Assembly (NCBI RefSeq): GCF_000426045.1
Contig: NZ_KE384490.1
Coordinates: 412,951-476,950 of the forward strand
DNA from: Marmoricola sp. URHB0036
GTDB lineage: Bacteria; Actinomycetota; Actinomycetes; Propionibacteriales; Nocardioidaceae
Direction of reading: 5' to 3'
Length of the DNA: 64,000 nucleotides
Positions 34,768 through 42,324 of this stretch are shown here, piece after piece (the first letter of the stretch is position 1; each line of letters opens with the position of its first letter). The translations under genes were made by a program, and so were the position numbers. The notes beneath the pieces are model-generated. The model was not told the origin of the DNA. It was given only the letters and a program-made list of their open reading frames with translations, and made no database searches.

Positions 34768-35499
34768 ATGACCAGCGATGTCTCCCTCGAGACCCTCGGT
34801 GACGCGGCGCCCCGTCGCGTGCGTGAGCTCGCGCGCCTCGGCCCGGTCGCCCAGCTGCGCGCCGGGCGGCTGCCGCGCCGGCTCTCGCAGCTCGCGTTGG
34901 GCCTCGCGCTCTACGGCCTCACCCTCGGCATGATGATCCGTGCGACGTTGGGCAATGCGCCCTGGGACGTGCTTCACCAGGGGATGGCGATCCACCTGCC
35001 GATCAGCATCGGTCAGGCCGTGATCGTGATGAGCCTGGTCGTGCTGCTGTTCTGGATCCCGCTGCGCGAGCTCCCGGGACTGGGCACGGTCGCGAACTCG
35101 TTCGCCGTCGGGCTCACCGCCGATCTCACCCTCAGCCTGCTGGACGCTCCCGAGGCGCTGTGGGAGCGCAGCCTGCTGATGGTCGGCGGGATCGTGCTGA
35201 ACGCGCTCGCGACCGCGCTCTACATCGGCTCCCAGTTCGGGCCGGGCCCGCGCGACGGGTTGATGACCGGCCTGCACCGGCGTACGGGCCTGTCCATCCG
35301 GACGGTGCGCACCGGCCTCGAGGTCGGTGTCGTCGCGATCGGATGGCTGCTCGGCGGTGTGGTCGGCATCGGCACGGTGCTCTACGCCCTCGCGATCGGG
35401 CCCCTCGTGCAGGTCATGCTGCCGCGGTGCATCGTCGAGCTGCCGACCGAGGCACCCGTGGCGCGTCGCGACACGACGGACAAAAACCATGCTGAGTGA
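34768..35499 (+). CDS. YczE/YitT-like integral membrane protein
   Basis: A 243-residue protein with about five membrane segments: 'LALGLALYGLTLGMMI', 'SIGQAVIVMSLVVLLFWI', 'SLLMVGGIVLNALATALYIG', 'TGLEVGVVAIGWLLGGVVGIGTVLYALAIGPLVQVML'-type content. The motif 'GPGPRDGLMTGLHRRTGLSIRTVRTGLE' is characteristic of the YczE family (DUF6198/DUF161-like). Function is unknown; the partner regulator suggests a role in transport or vitamin B6-linked physiology. Divergent from the MocR gene. Confidence 0.85.
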   Translation: MTSDVSLETLGDAAPRRVRELARLGPVAQLRAGRLPRRLSQLALGLALYGLTLGMMIRATLGNAPWDVLHQGMAIHLPISIGQAVIVMSLVVLLFWIPLRELPGLGTVANSFAVGLTADLTLSLLDAPEALWERSLLMVGGIVLNALATALYIGSQFGPGPRDGLMTGLHRRTGLSIRTVRTGLEVGVVAIGWLLGGVVGIGTVLYALAIGPLVQVMLPRCIVELPTEAPVARRDTTDKNHAE

Positions 35500-35571
35500 T
35501 GGTCTCCGGGGCGCGCCAGTCGTAAGTTGATCAGTTGACGGGGGGCAACTTCTCAAGAAGGTTGGTCGCCC

Positions 35572-37227
35572 ATGTCTGACACCGCGACAGCGCCTCGTCC
35601 GCAGCGCTCCACGTCCCTCGTCCGTGAGGTCGGCAAGATCGGGCTCATCTGGGCCTCGGTCGGCTCCATCATCGGCTCCGGGTGGCTCTTCGGCGCCCAG
35701 AAGGGCCTCGTCGCCGCCGGTCCCGCCGCGATCATCTCGTGGATCATCGGTGGCGTCATGATCATGGTCCTGGCCCTGATCCACGCCGAGCTCGGCGGCA
35801 TGTATCCCGTGTCCGGAGGCACCGCCCGTTTCCCGCACTACGCGTTCGGCGGCGCCGCCGGCGCCTCGTTCGGCTGGTTCTCCTGGCTCCAGGCAGCCAC
35901 GGTGGCGCCCATCGAGGTCTCGGCCATGATCGAGTACGCCGGCCACTGGTCCTTCGCCGAGAACTGGCTGAAGAGCAACGGCACGTTGACCACGACGGGC
36001 CTGATCGTCGCGATCATCCTGATGGCGATCCTCACCGCCGTGAACTTCCTCGGCGTGAAGATGCTTGCCGCGACCAACAGTGCGATGACGTGGTGGAAGA
36101 TCGCCGTACCGCTGCTGACCATCCTGGTCCTGGCGCTGTTCAACTTCCACGGCTCGAACTTCACCGCCGCCGACGGCTTCAACCCCAACGGGCTGCACGG
36201 CATCCTGCTGGCCGTCGCGACCAGCGGCATCATCTTCAGCTACCTCGGCTTCGAGCAGGCCGACCAGCTCGCCGGTGAGGCCAAGAATCCCAAGAAGGAC
36301 ATCCCCTTCGCGATCATCGGCTCGATCCTGATCGGCATGGTGGTCTACATCCTGCTCCAGGTCGCCTTCCTCGTGGCGCTGCCCGCGGACGCGATCGGGA
36401 AGACGTGGGACGCCACCGGTCAGGGGCTCTACACCACGTTCACCGGTCCCTTCGCGGAAGTGGCGACGGCGCTCAGCATCGGCTGGCTGGCGTGGATCAT
36501 CTATCTCGACGCGATCGTTTCTCCGGCCGGCACCGGCCTGATCTACGTCACCGGCAGCTCGCGCGTCTCCTACGGACTGAGCCGCAACGGCTACGTGCCG
36601 ACGCCGTTCGAGTGGACCAGCAAGCGTCAGGTCCCGTGGGTGGGCCTGATCGCTGCCTTCATCACCGGATGCATCTGCTTCCTGCCGTTCCCGAGCTGGC
36701 AGTCGCTGGTCGGCCTGATCACCAGCGCGAGCGTGCTGATGTACGCCGGCGCCCCGCTGTCGCTCGGCGCGTTCCGTCGGCGTCTTCCCAACGCCGACCG
36801 TCCCTACGTGCTGCCGGCGGCCGAGATCCTGGCGCCCCTGGGCTTCGCCATCTCCGGCCTGATCATCCTCTGGTCCGGGTGGGACACCGACTGGAAGCTC
36901 GGCATCGCCATCCTGATCGGCTACGTCATCCTCGCCGCCAACCTGCTGTTCAAATGGAACGACAAGCCGGTCCACCTGAACCTGCGTGGTGCCGCCTGGT
37001 TGCCGGTCTACCTCGTCGGCATGGGGCTGATCACCTACATCAGCTCCTTCGGTCCGTTGGACGACCCGGTGCTCGGTGACTACGCCGGCATCGTGGTCAC
37101 GGTGATCTTCAGCGCCGCCATCTACTACTGGGCGCTGGCGGTCGCGCTGACCACCGAGGAGATCGAGGAGATGGTCACCGAGGTCGTCCTGCCCGAGGAG
37201 GAGGGCATGGAGCAGCCGCTCGGCTGA
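35572..37227 (+). CDS. APC-superfamily amino acid permease
   Basis: A 551-residue transporter with about twelve to fourteen membrane segments. The first has the APC substrate motif 'GLIWASVGSIIGSGWLFG', followed by 'ALIHAELGGMYPVSGG' and 'GFEQADQLAGEAKNPKKDIPFAI', typical of the aspartate/cationic amino acid exchanger branch. The C-terminus is acidic (EEIEEMVTEVVLPEEEG). Substrate cannot be fixed. A short AAGTTG...CAACTT inverted repeat (35524-35551) lies in the upstream 72 nt and could be an operator; AAGAAGG gives the ribosome site. Confidence 0.88.
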   Translation: MSDTATAPRPQRSTSLVREVGKIGLIWASVGSIIGSGWLFGAQKGLVAAGPAAIISWIIGGVMIMVLALIHAELGGMYPVSGGTARFPHYAFGGAAGASFGWFSWLQAATVAPIEVSAMIEYAGHWSFAENWLKSNGTLTTTGLIVAIILMAILTAVNFLGVKMLAATNSAMTWWKIAVPLLTILVLALFNFHGSNFTAADGFNPNGLHGILLAVATSGIIFSYLGFEQADQLAGEAKNPKKDIPFAIIGSILIGMVVYILLQVAFLVALPADAIGKTWDATGQGLYTTFTGPFAEVATALSIGWLAWIIYLDAIVSPAGTGLIYVTGSSRVSYGLSRNGYVPTPFEWTSKRQVPWVGLIAAFITGCICFLPFPSWQSLVGLITSASVLMYAGAPLSLGAFRRRLPNADRPYVLPAAEILAPLGFAISGLIILWSGWDTDWKLGIAILIGYVILAANLLFKWNDKPVHLNLRGAAWLPVYLVGMGLITYISSFGPLDDPVLGDYAGIVVTVIFSAAIYYWALAVALTTEEIEEMVTEVVLPEEEGMEQPLG

Positions 37228-37261
37228 CCGGATGTCTGGGGCCGGGCGTCTGTGACCGGGG

Positions 37262-37828
37262 TCAGCGACGGGTCGCGACGAGGACCGTCGCGTCGCTGGC
37301 CACCATCACCTCGACGGCGGTGAACCGCTCGTCACTGAGCCAGCCCTCGCGCAGGGTGTCGACCCGCCCGTTGGTGATGGGTGGCCAGATCTCGCACGGC
37401 GCGAAGTCGTCGAGCACGACCATGCCGCCCGGCTCGACCAGGTCGGCCACCGCCTCGACGCTGGCGTCCTGCGGCACGGAGGGGTCGAGGAACAGCAGCG
37501 AGTAGGGCCCCTTGTTGCGCAGCGTCGACCAGTCGGCGGCGAGCACCTCGACCTGCGGGTCGTCGACGAAGATCTCCTGGGCCGCCGTCGCGAGGTCGGC
37601 GTCGAGCTCGGCGGAGAGGATCGTCGTACCGGGGCGGACGCCGGAGCGCAGCCACGCCGTACCGACTCCGCAGCCGGTGCCGAACTCGGCCATCGTGCCG
37701 CCGCGCGTGGCCGCGAGGGTGGCGAGCAGCCGACCGGTCTCGTTGCGGCAGAAGGACGCGTATCCCGCGCGAAGGGAGACGTCGAAGGCCCGCGAGACGA
37801 TCGCCGGCACCTCGGGAGGTGCACTCAT
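37262..37828 (-). CDS. class I SAM-dependent methyltransferase (O-methyltransferase-like)
   Basis: A 188-residue Rossmann methyltransferase. SAM motif I is 'MAEFGTGCGVGTAWL', motif II acidic 'LSAELDADLATAAQEIF', and 'YSLLFLDPSVPQDASVEAVADLVEPGGMVVLDDFAP' covers the catechol-O-methyltransferase-like core. The substrate is unknown. ATG 37828 (MSAPPEVPAIVSRAF) was chosen; the frame is open 25 more codons upstream. It is convergent with the permease and divergent from the leuB leader. Confidence 0.82.
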   Translation of the reverse strand: MSAPPEVPAIVSRAFDVSLRAGYASFCRNETGRLLATLAATRGGTMAEFGTGCGVGTAWLRSGVRPGTTILSAELDADLATAAQEIFVDDPQVEVLAADWSTLRNKGPYSLLFLDPSVPQDASVEAVADLVEPGGMVVLDDFAPCEIWPPITNGRVDTLREGWLSDERFTAVEVMVASDATVLVATRR

Positions 37829-37947
37829 GGTGTGAGTCTCGCAAATCCTCGGGTCGACTCCAACGCTGAGCGGAGTGTCTCGAATCGTGGGACATGTTGC
37901 CAAAGGGCGGACAGGGTCAGGGGTCGGACCCGTAGGCTGGTTTCACC

Positions 37948-37992
37948 ATGCGGAGGAACTTCGTACTTATTTGCCGCCGTGGCGGGGCCTGA
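37948..37992 (+). CDS. leader peptide upstream of leuB, Val-Leu-Ile
   Basis: A 14-codon ORF, MRRNFVLICRRGGA, with consecutive Val(GTA)-Leu(CTT)-Ile(ATT), all A/T-ending codons that are rare in this window, followed by a basic stretch. The ATG has no ribosome site and lies 9 nt after TAGGCT (37933-37938), so it may begin the transcript. It matches the design of the ilvB leader (ILV then basic residues). Downstream the RNA can fold into alternative hairpins before the 41-aa gene and leuB. Confidence 0.65.
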   Translation: MRRNFVLICRRGGA

Positions 37993-38075
37993 CACTCGAT
38001 AGGCCACCTCGCCGCGGAGTTCGGCGCACCCCGCCACCAGGCCCATCACCTCCGCGAGCGAGACGACGAAGTTCC
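37955..38075 (+). promoter_or_regulatory. alternative RNA pairings over the leuB leader peptide
   Basis: GGAACTTCGT (37955-37964), inside the leader peptide just before and into the Val codon, pairs perfectly with ACGAAGTTCC (38066-38075). GTGGCGGGG (37979-37987) pairs with CCCCGCCAC (38029-38037), competing with GGCCT/AGGCC (37986-37990 with 38001-38005). A ribosome on the leader would disrupt the first pairing. No T-tract terminator follows, so control may be Rho-dependent or translational. The rest of 37829-38193 shows no gene. Confidence 0.5.
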
Positions 38076-38193
38076 ACCCGCTACTTCCGAACCACTCCGT
38101 TCCGTGCGATCCACGGACGTCCGAGCCGGTTCATCTCCTCCGGAGTCCGTTCCAGACACGTCCTTCGTCAGCGACTTCCAGGAGACCAGAGAG

Positions 38194-38319
38194 ATGTACG
38201 AGATGTACCCCGAGTGGGGTCCGGCCAAGCACAACCCCGAGAGCCCGACGAGCACCCAGGCCGTGCAGGCCGCGCTCGATCTGCGGGACAACGGCGGCCA
38301 GCGCCCGGACGACAACTAG
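38194..38319 (+). CDS. conserved-looking small protein, 41 aa, upstream of leuB
   Basis: The 41-residue product is MYEMYPEWGP followed by AKHNPESPTSTQAVQAALDL and a polar tail. I believe similar MYEMYPEWG-starting peptides occur before other actinobacterial leucine genes, but cannot check. The ATG at 38194 is 9 nt after AGGAG (38180-38184). No membrane segment or Cys. The stop TAG is also the beginning of a TAGCCT -10-like hexamer 6 nt before leuB. Function is unknown; the position suggests part of the leuB transcript. Confidence 0.6.
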   Translation: MYEMYPEWGPAKHNPESPTSTQAVQAALDLRDNGGQRPDDN

Positions 38320-38322
38320 CCT
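38317..38322 (+). promoter_or_regulatory. -10 hexamer TAGCCT of leuB overlapping a stop codon
   Basis: TAGCCT is followed by six nt and the leuB ATG, the leaderless spacing seen at many genes here. Its TAG is the stop codon of the 41-aa ORF. It would give leuB an internal promoter that bypasses the Val-Leu-Ile leader. Confidence 0.5.
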
Positions 38323-38328
38323 TGCCGC

Positions 38329-39399
38329 ATGCCTGAGACGACGTCGTTGCAGCTTGCCGTGATCCCGGGTGACGGGATCGGTCCTGAGGTGACCGCCGAG
38401 GCGCTCAAGGTGCTCGAGGCAGCGCCTACCGGCGTGAAGTTCGAGCCCACCCGCTACGACCTCGGCGCCGAGCGCTACCTCGCCACCGGCGAGGTACTGC
38501 CCGACTCCGTGCTCGACGAGATCCGTCAGCACGACTCGATCCTCCTAGGCGCGGTGGGCGGCAAGCCCGGCGACCCCAACCTGCCCCCGGGCATCCTCGA
38601 GCGGGGCCTGCTCCTGCGACTGCGCTTCGAGCTCGACCACTACGTCAACCTGCGACCCTCGCGGATCTACCCCGGAGCAGCCTCACCCCTGGCCGACCAT
38701 GTTCTCGAAGGGCGAGGAGACGTCGACTTCGTCGTCGTACGTGAGGGCACCGAGGGTCCCTACACCGGCAACGGCGGTGCGCTGCGCGTCGGTACGCCGC
38801 ACGAGATCGCCACCGAGGTGTCGGTCAACACCGCCTTCGGGGTGGAACGCGTCGTGCGCGACGCCTTCCGCCGGGCACAAAAGCGTCGCCAGAAGCTGAC
38901 GCTGGTCCACAAGACCAACGTGCTCGTCCACGCCGGCGCGGTCTGGTGGCGGCTGACCCAGGAGATCGCCCGGGAGTTCCCCGACGTCACCGTCGACTAC
39001 ATGCACGTGGACGCGACGATGATCCACCTCGTCACCGACCCCGGCCGCTTCGACGTGATCGTCACCGACAACCTGTTCGGCGACATCGTCACCGACCTCG
39101 CCGCCGCCATCACCGGCGGCATCGGGCTCGCGGCGAGCGGCAACGTCAACCCCGACCGCACCGCCCCGAGCATGTTCGAGCCGGTGCACGGTTCGGCGCC
39201 CGACATCGCGGGCCAGCAGAAGGCCGACCCGACCGCCGCCATCCTGTCCACCGCGCTGATGCTCGAGCACCTCGGCCTCGACGACGCCGCGGCCCGAGTA
39301 GAGCGGGCGGTCGTGGACGACCTGGCCGCTCGCACGCCGGGAGCGACCCTCACGACCGCCGAGATCGGCGACTCGATCGCATCGCGCGTGGCCGGCTGA
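38329..39399 (+). CDS. leuB: 3-isopropylmalate dehydrogenase
   Basis: A 356-residue NAD-dependent decarboxylating dehydrogenase, third leucine-specific step. '[21 protein letters not shown]' opens the fold; substrate residues lie in '[20 protein letters not shown]', '[15 protein letters not shown]' and '[16 protein letters not shown]'; NAD contacts in '[21 protein letters not shown]'. Follows the 41-aa ORF after 9 nt; ilvE follows after 76 nt, so a leader-small ORF-leuB-ilvE transcription unit is likely. Confidence 0.96.
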   Translation: MPETTSLQLAVIPGDGIGPEVTAEALKVLEAAPTGVKFEPTRYDLGAERYLATGEVLPDSVLDEIRQHDSILLGAVGGKPGDPNLPPGILERGLLLRLRFELDHYVNLRPSRIYPGAASPLADHVLEGRGDVDFVVVREGTEGPYTGNGGALRVGTPHEIATEVSVNTAFGVERVVRDAFRRAQKRRQKLTLVHKTNVLVHAGAVWWRLTQEIAREFPDVTVDYMHVDATMIHLVTDPGRFDVIVTDNLFGDIVTDLAAAITGGIGLAASGNVNPDRTAPSMFEPVHGSAPDIAGQQKADPTAAILSTALMLEHLGLDDAAARVERAVVDDLAARTPGATLTTAEIGDSIASRVAG

Positions 39400-39400
39400 T

Positions 39401-39446
39401 TCTCGACGTCGGTGTCGAGACGCTCGCTGGCGCTCGCTCCTCGACC
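39401..39446. repeat. REP-like intergenic palindromic element
   Basis: TCTCGAC-N6-GTCGAGA (39401-39420) is followed by CGCTCGCTGGCGCTCGCTCC and TCGACC. I recall this kind of sequence (GTCTCGAC...CGCTCGCTGGCGCTCGCT...TCGACC) as a dispersed short repeat of many high-G+C actinobacteria, often between genes. It fills most of the leuB-ilvE gap. Confidence 0.5.
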
Positions 39447-39475
39447 AACGAACAACGAGAGATAGCGTTCACCTC

Positions 39476-40564
39476 ATGACCCTCGACATCACCACTACTG
39501 CCTCGGACAGCCCGCGCAGCGAGTCCGAGGTCGCCGAGATCCTGGCCAACCCCGGGTTCGGCACGTACTTCACCGACCACATGTTCACCCTCGAGTGGAC
39601 TCCCGGCGAGGGCTGGCACGGCGGCCGGATCACGAAGTACGGGCCGTTGAGCCTGGACCCCGCGACCGCCGTACTCCACTACGCGCAGGAGACCTTCGAG
39701 GGCATGAAGGCCTACCGCCACGCCGACGGGTCGATCTGGACCTTCCGGCCCGAGGAGAACGCCAAGCGGATGACGCGGTCCTCCCACCGGCTGGCGTTCC
39801 CGGTGCTCGAGCCGGACGACTTCGTCCAGGCCGTCGATGAGCTGGTGCAGGTCGACCAGCGCTGGGTGCCTGAGGGGGCGGGGGAGAAGAGCCTCTACAT
39901 CCGGCCGTTCATGATCGCCTCCGAGGCGTTCCTCGGCGTCCGGCCCGCCCAGCACGTGACGTTCATGGTCATCGCCTCGCCGGCTGGCGCCTACTTCAAG
40001 GGCGGCGTCAAGCCGCTCACCCTCTGGCTGACCGAGGACTACACCCGGGCCGGTCGCGGCGGCATGGGCGCGGCCAAGACCGGCGGCAACTACGCCAGCT
40101 CGCTGGTCGCGCAGCAGGAAGCCACCGCCAACGGCTGCGACCAGGTGGTCTTCCTCGACGTCGCCGAGGGGAAGTACGTCGAGGAGCTCGGCGGGATGAA
40201 CATGTACTTCGTGTACGCCGACGGCCACGTCGTCACTCCCGAGACCGGCACCATCCTCGAGGGGATCACCCGCTCCGCGATCATCGAGCTGGCCCAGAAG
40301 AAGGGCCACCAGGTCGAGGAGCGGAAGTTCTCCATCGACGAGTGGCGCGAGGGCGTGGCCAGCGGCGACATCACCGAGGTGTTCGCCTGCGGGACGGCCG
40401 CGGTCGTCACGCCGGTGGGAACGCTGAAGTGGGACGGCGGCGAGGTCTCCGGCAAGGCCACCGACGACGCCGGGCCGCTGACCATGGAGATCCGGCGTGA
40501 CCTGGTCGACATCCAGTACGGCCGGGCCGACGACGCGTTCGGGTGGATGCACCGGGTCTGCTGA
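39476..40564 (+). CDS. ilvE: branched-chain-amino-acid aminotransferase
   Basis: A 362-residue fold-type IV PLP enzyme of the long (BCAT II) type, last step for Val, Leu and Ile. 'GFGTYFTDHMFTLEW', 'VLHYAQETFEGMKAYRHADG', the PLP lysine in 'GMGAAKTGGNYASSL' and 'EVFACGTAAVVTPVG' are intact. The ATG follows AACGAGAGATAGCG-type weak ribosome site. It is 21 nt from the Ser/Thr kinase, which has its own promoter-like hexamer. Confidence 0.95.
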   Translation: MTLDITTTASDSPRSESEVAEILANPGFGTYFTDHMFTLEWTPGEGWHGGRITKYGPLSLDPATAVLHYAQETFEGMKAYRHADGSIWTFRPEENAKRMTRSSHRLAFPVLEPDDFVQAVDELVQVDQRWVPEGAGEKSLYIRPFMIASEAFLGVRPAQHVTFMVIASPAGAYFKGGVKPLTLWLTEDYTRAGRGGMGAAKTGGNYASSLVAQQEATANGCDQVVFLDVAEGKYVEELGGMNMYFVYADGHVVTPETGTILEGITRSAIIELAQKKGHQVEERKFSIDEWREGVASGDITEVFACGTAAVVTPVGTLKWDGGEVSGKATDDAGPLTMEIRRDLVDIQYGRADDAFGWMHRVC

Positions 40565-40585
40565 CCGCACGGCTACCGTTGTGCG

Positions 40586-42256
40586 GTGACCTCCCTGCCC
40601 ACTGGTTCCCCCGAGGAGCCCCGGAAGGTGGCCGGCGTCGGCCCCTACCGGCTGCTCGCGCCGATCGGTGAGGGCGGCATGGGCGTCGTCCACCTGGCCC
40701 AGGCTCCTGACGGCAGCCGGGTCGCCCTGAAGGTGCTGCGCCCGCACATCGTCGGCGACCACGAGGCCCGTGAGCGCCTGGCCCGCGAGGTCAGCTCCCT
40801 CAAGCGGATCACCAGTCCGCGCATCGCGGAGATCATCGACGCCGACCCGCACGGCGAGGTGCCCTACGTCGTCACCCGCTACGTGCCCGGTCTCTCGCTC
40901 TACCACCACGTGGCCGAGGAGGGAGCGATCACCGGTGGCGACCTGCTGCACTTCACCGACTGCCTCGCCGAGGCGCTGCTCGCGGTGCACTCGGTCGGGG
41001 TGCTGCACCGCGACGTCAAGCCGACCAACGTGCTGATGGAGGGGCGGTCGCCCGTCCTCATCGACTTCGGCCTGGCCCGGGTGGCGGAGGACCCGCGGCT
41101 GACCCAGACCGGCTGGCTGCTCGGGACGCCCGGCTACCTCGCGCCGGAGATCCTGTACGGCGACGACGCCAGCCCTGCCTCCGACGTGCACGCGCTCGCG
41201 GCGACCGTGGTGTTCGCGGCGACCGGCCGTCCGCCGTACGGCAAGGGACCGGCGATGGCGATCATGGACCGCGTACGCCGGGGCGAGCACGACCTGACCG
41301 GCATCGACGAACCGCTGCGCCAGGTGCTGCGCGAGGCGCTGTCGCCGGACCCCCTCGAGCGACCCTCGCTGCACGAGCTGCGTCAGCACGTCGCCGCCGC
41401 CCGTCAGGCCTCCGTCGTGTCCCAGTCGTCGCCACCGGCCGACGCCGGGCTGTGGACCATGCCGTTCCAGCCGGCGCCGACACCGGAGACCGCCCGCACC
41501 GTCGGCGTGCCGCTGACGACGCCGCAACCGGCTGCGCCCGCCGGACTGCTCGGGGAGGTGCCGGTCCGCGAGGCGACGCCCTACCAGCAACCGACCCCGC
41601 CACCACTGCCCCCGGCCGCGCCGACGACCAAGGCCCTGCCACCGGAGCAGCGGCGTCCCGACCAGCCGTTCACGCCGCTCGGCTCGCCTGCCCCGGTCTC
41701 GGACCCGAGCCGGTGGCAACGCGCGCTGCAGCTGGTCGGGCTCGGGATGCTGGCCGGCGCCACGGTCGCATACGCGCCGTACCTCGGCACCGCGCTGGTG
41801 GCCCTGATCGTGCTGCTGCTGCGCACTGCGTCGGTCACCCGGCAACGGCACAGCCGGCGCCGGATCGTCCGCGGCCGCGCCCGGTGGTACGACGTCCCGG
41901 CCACCACGCTCTCCACACCGGGCTACGCCGTGCTGGCGTTGTTCGGGTCGATGCTCCTCGTCGGCACCGCCTCGCTGGTGGCGCTGGCGATCTTCTCGGC
42001 CGGCTACCTCTTCGGGCAGCCGGTGGCCCCGTCGCTCGCGATCTCCGGCCTCGGCTTCGCCGCCACGCTGTGGTGGGGCCCGGGTTCGGGCCGGCTGCGC
42101 GAGATGACCAGGGGGCTGGTGACGCGGACGGCGCGGACCGAGTTCGGTGGCTGGTTCGTGGCCGGGATGAGCGTGCTGGGAGCCGTCGTGCTCCTCGGGT
42201 TGCTGTTCGGCAACGGGCCGAACTGGGCGCCGTACGTGCACGCTCCCTGGCGCTGA
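40586..42256 (+). CDS. membrane Ser/Thr protein kinase (Hanks type)
   Basis: A 556-residue kinase. 'APIGEGGMGVVHLAQ' (P-loop), ATP Lys49 in 'VALKVLRPH', catalytic Asp143 in 'HRDVKPTNVL', 'DFGLAR' at 160-165 and 'GTPGYLAPE' are all present. A Pro-rich linker (about 275-375) leads to four hydrophobic segments, arranged as two pairs, instead of an extracellular PASTA sensor. Ligand and targets are unknown. GTG 40586 lies 6 nt after TACCGT. It is unusual in being placed between ilvE and an exported protease. Confidence 0.9.
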   Translation: MTSLPTGSPEEPRKVAGVGPYRLLAPIGEGGMGVVHLAQAPDGSRVALKVLRPHIVGDHEARERLAREVSSLKRITSPRIAEIIDADPHGEVPYVVTRYVPGLSLYHHVAEEGAITGGDLLHFTDCLAEALLAVHSVGVLHRDVKPTNVLMEGRSPVLIDFGLARVAEDPRLTQTGWLLGTPGYLAPEILYGDDASPASDVHALAATVVFAATGRPPYGKGPAMAIMDRVRRGEHDLTGIDEPLRQVLREALSPDPLERPSLHELRQHVAAARQASVVSQSSPPADAGLWTMPFQPAPTPETARTVGVPLTTPQPAAPAGLLGEVPVREATPYQQPTPPPLPPAAPTTKALPPEQRRPDQPFTPLGSPAPVSDPSRWQRALQLVGLGMLAGATVAYAPYLGTALVALIVLLLRTASVTRQRHSRRRIVRGRARWYDVPATTLSTPGYAVLALFGSMLLVGTASLVALAIFSAGYLFGQPVAPSLAISGLGFAATLWWGPGSGRLREMTRGLVTRTARTEFGGWFVAGMSVLGAVVLLGLLFGNGPNWAPYVHAPWR

Positions 42257-42324
42257 GCCGACCGACCGTTCAGGAAATTCGCAAAACGCGCATTCACCCC
42301 TGAATCGGGCCTTATCGTTCGGTG

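Noticed and set aside
32434..36975. A 4.5-kb open frame on the minus strand (1513 codons) across serA, the MocR gene, yczE and the permease
   Set aside because: It runs antisense to well-recognised genes, is Asp/Arg/Gly/His-rich low complexity, and crosses the true MocR gene out of frame. Such shadows are common in GC-rich DNA.
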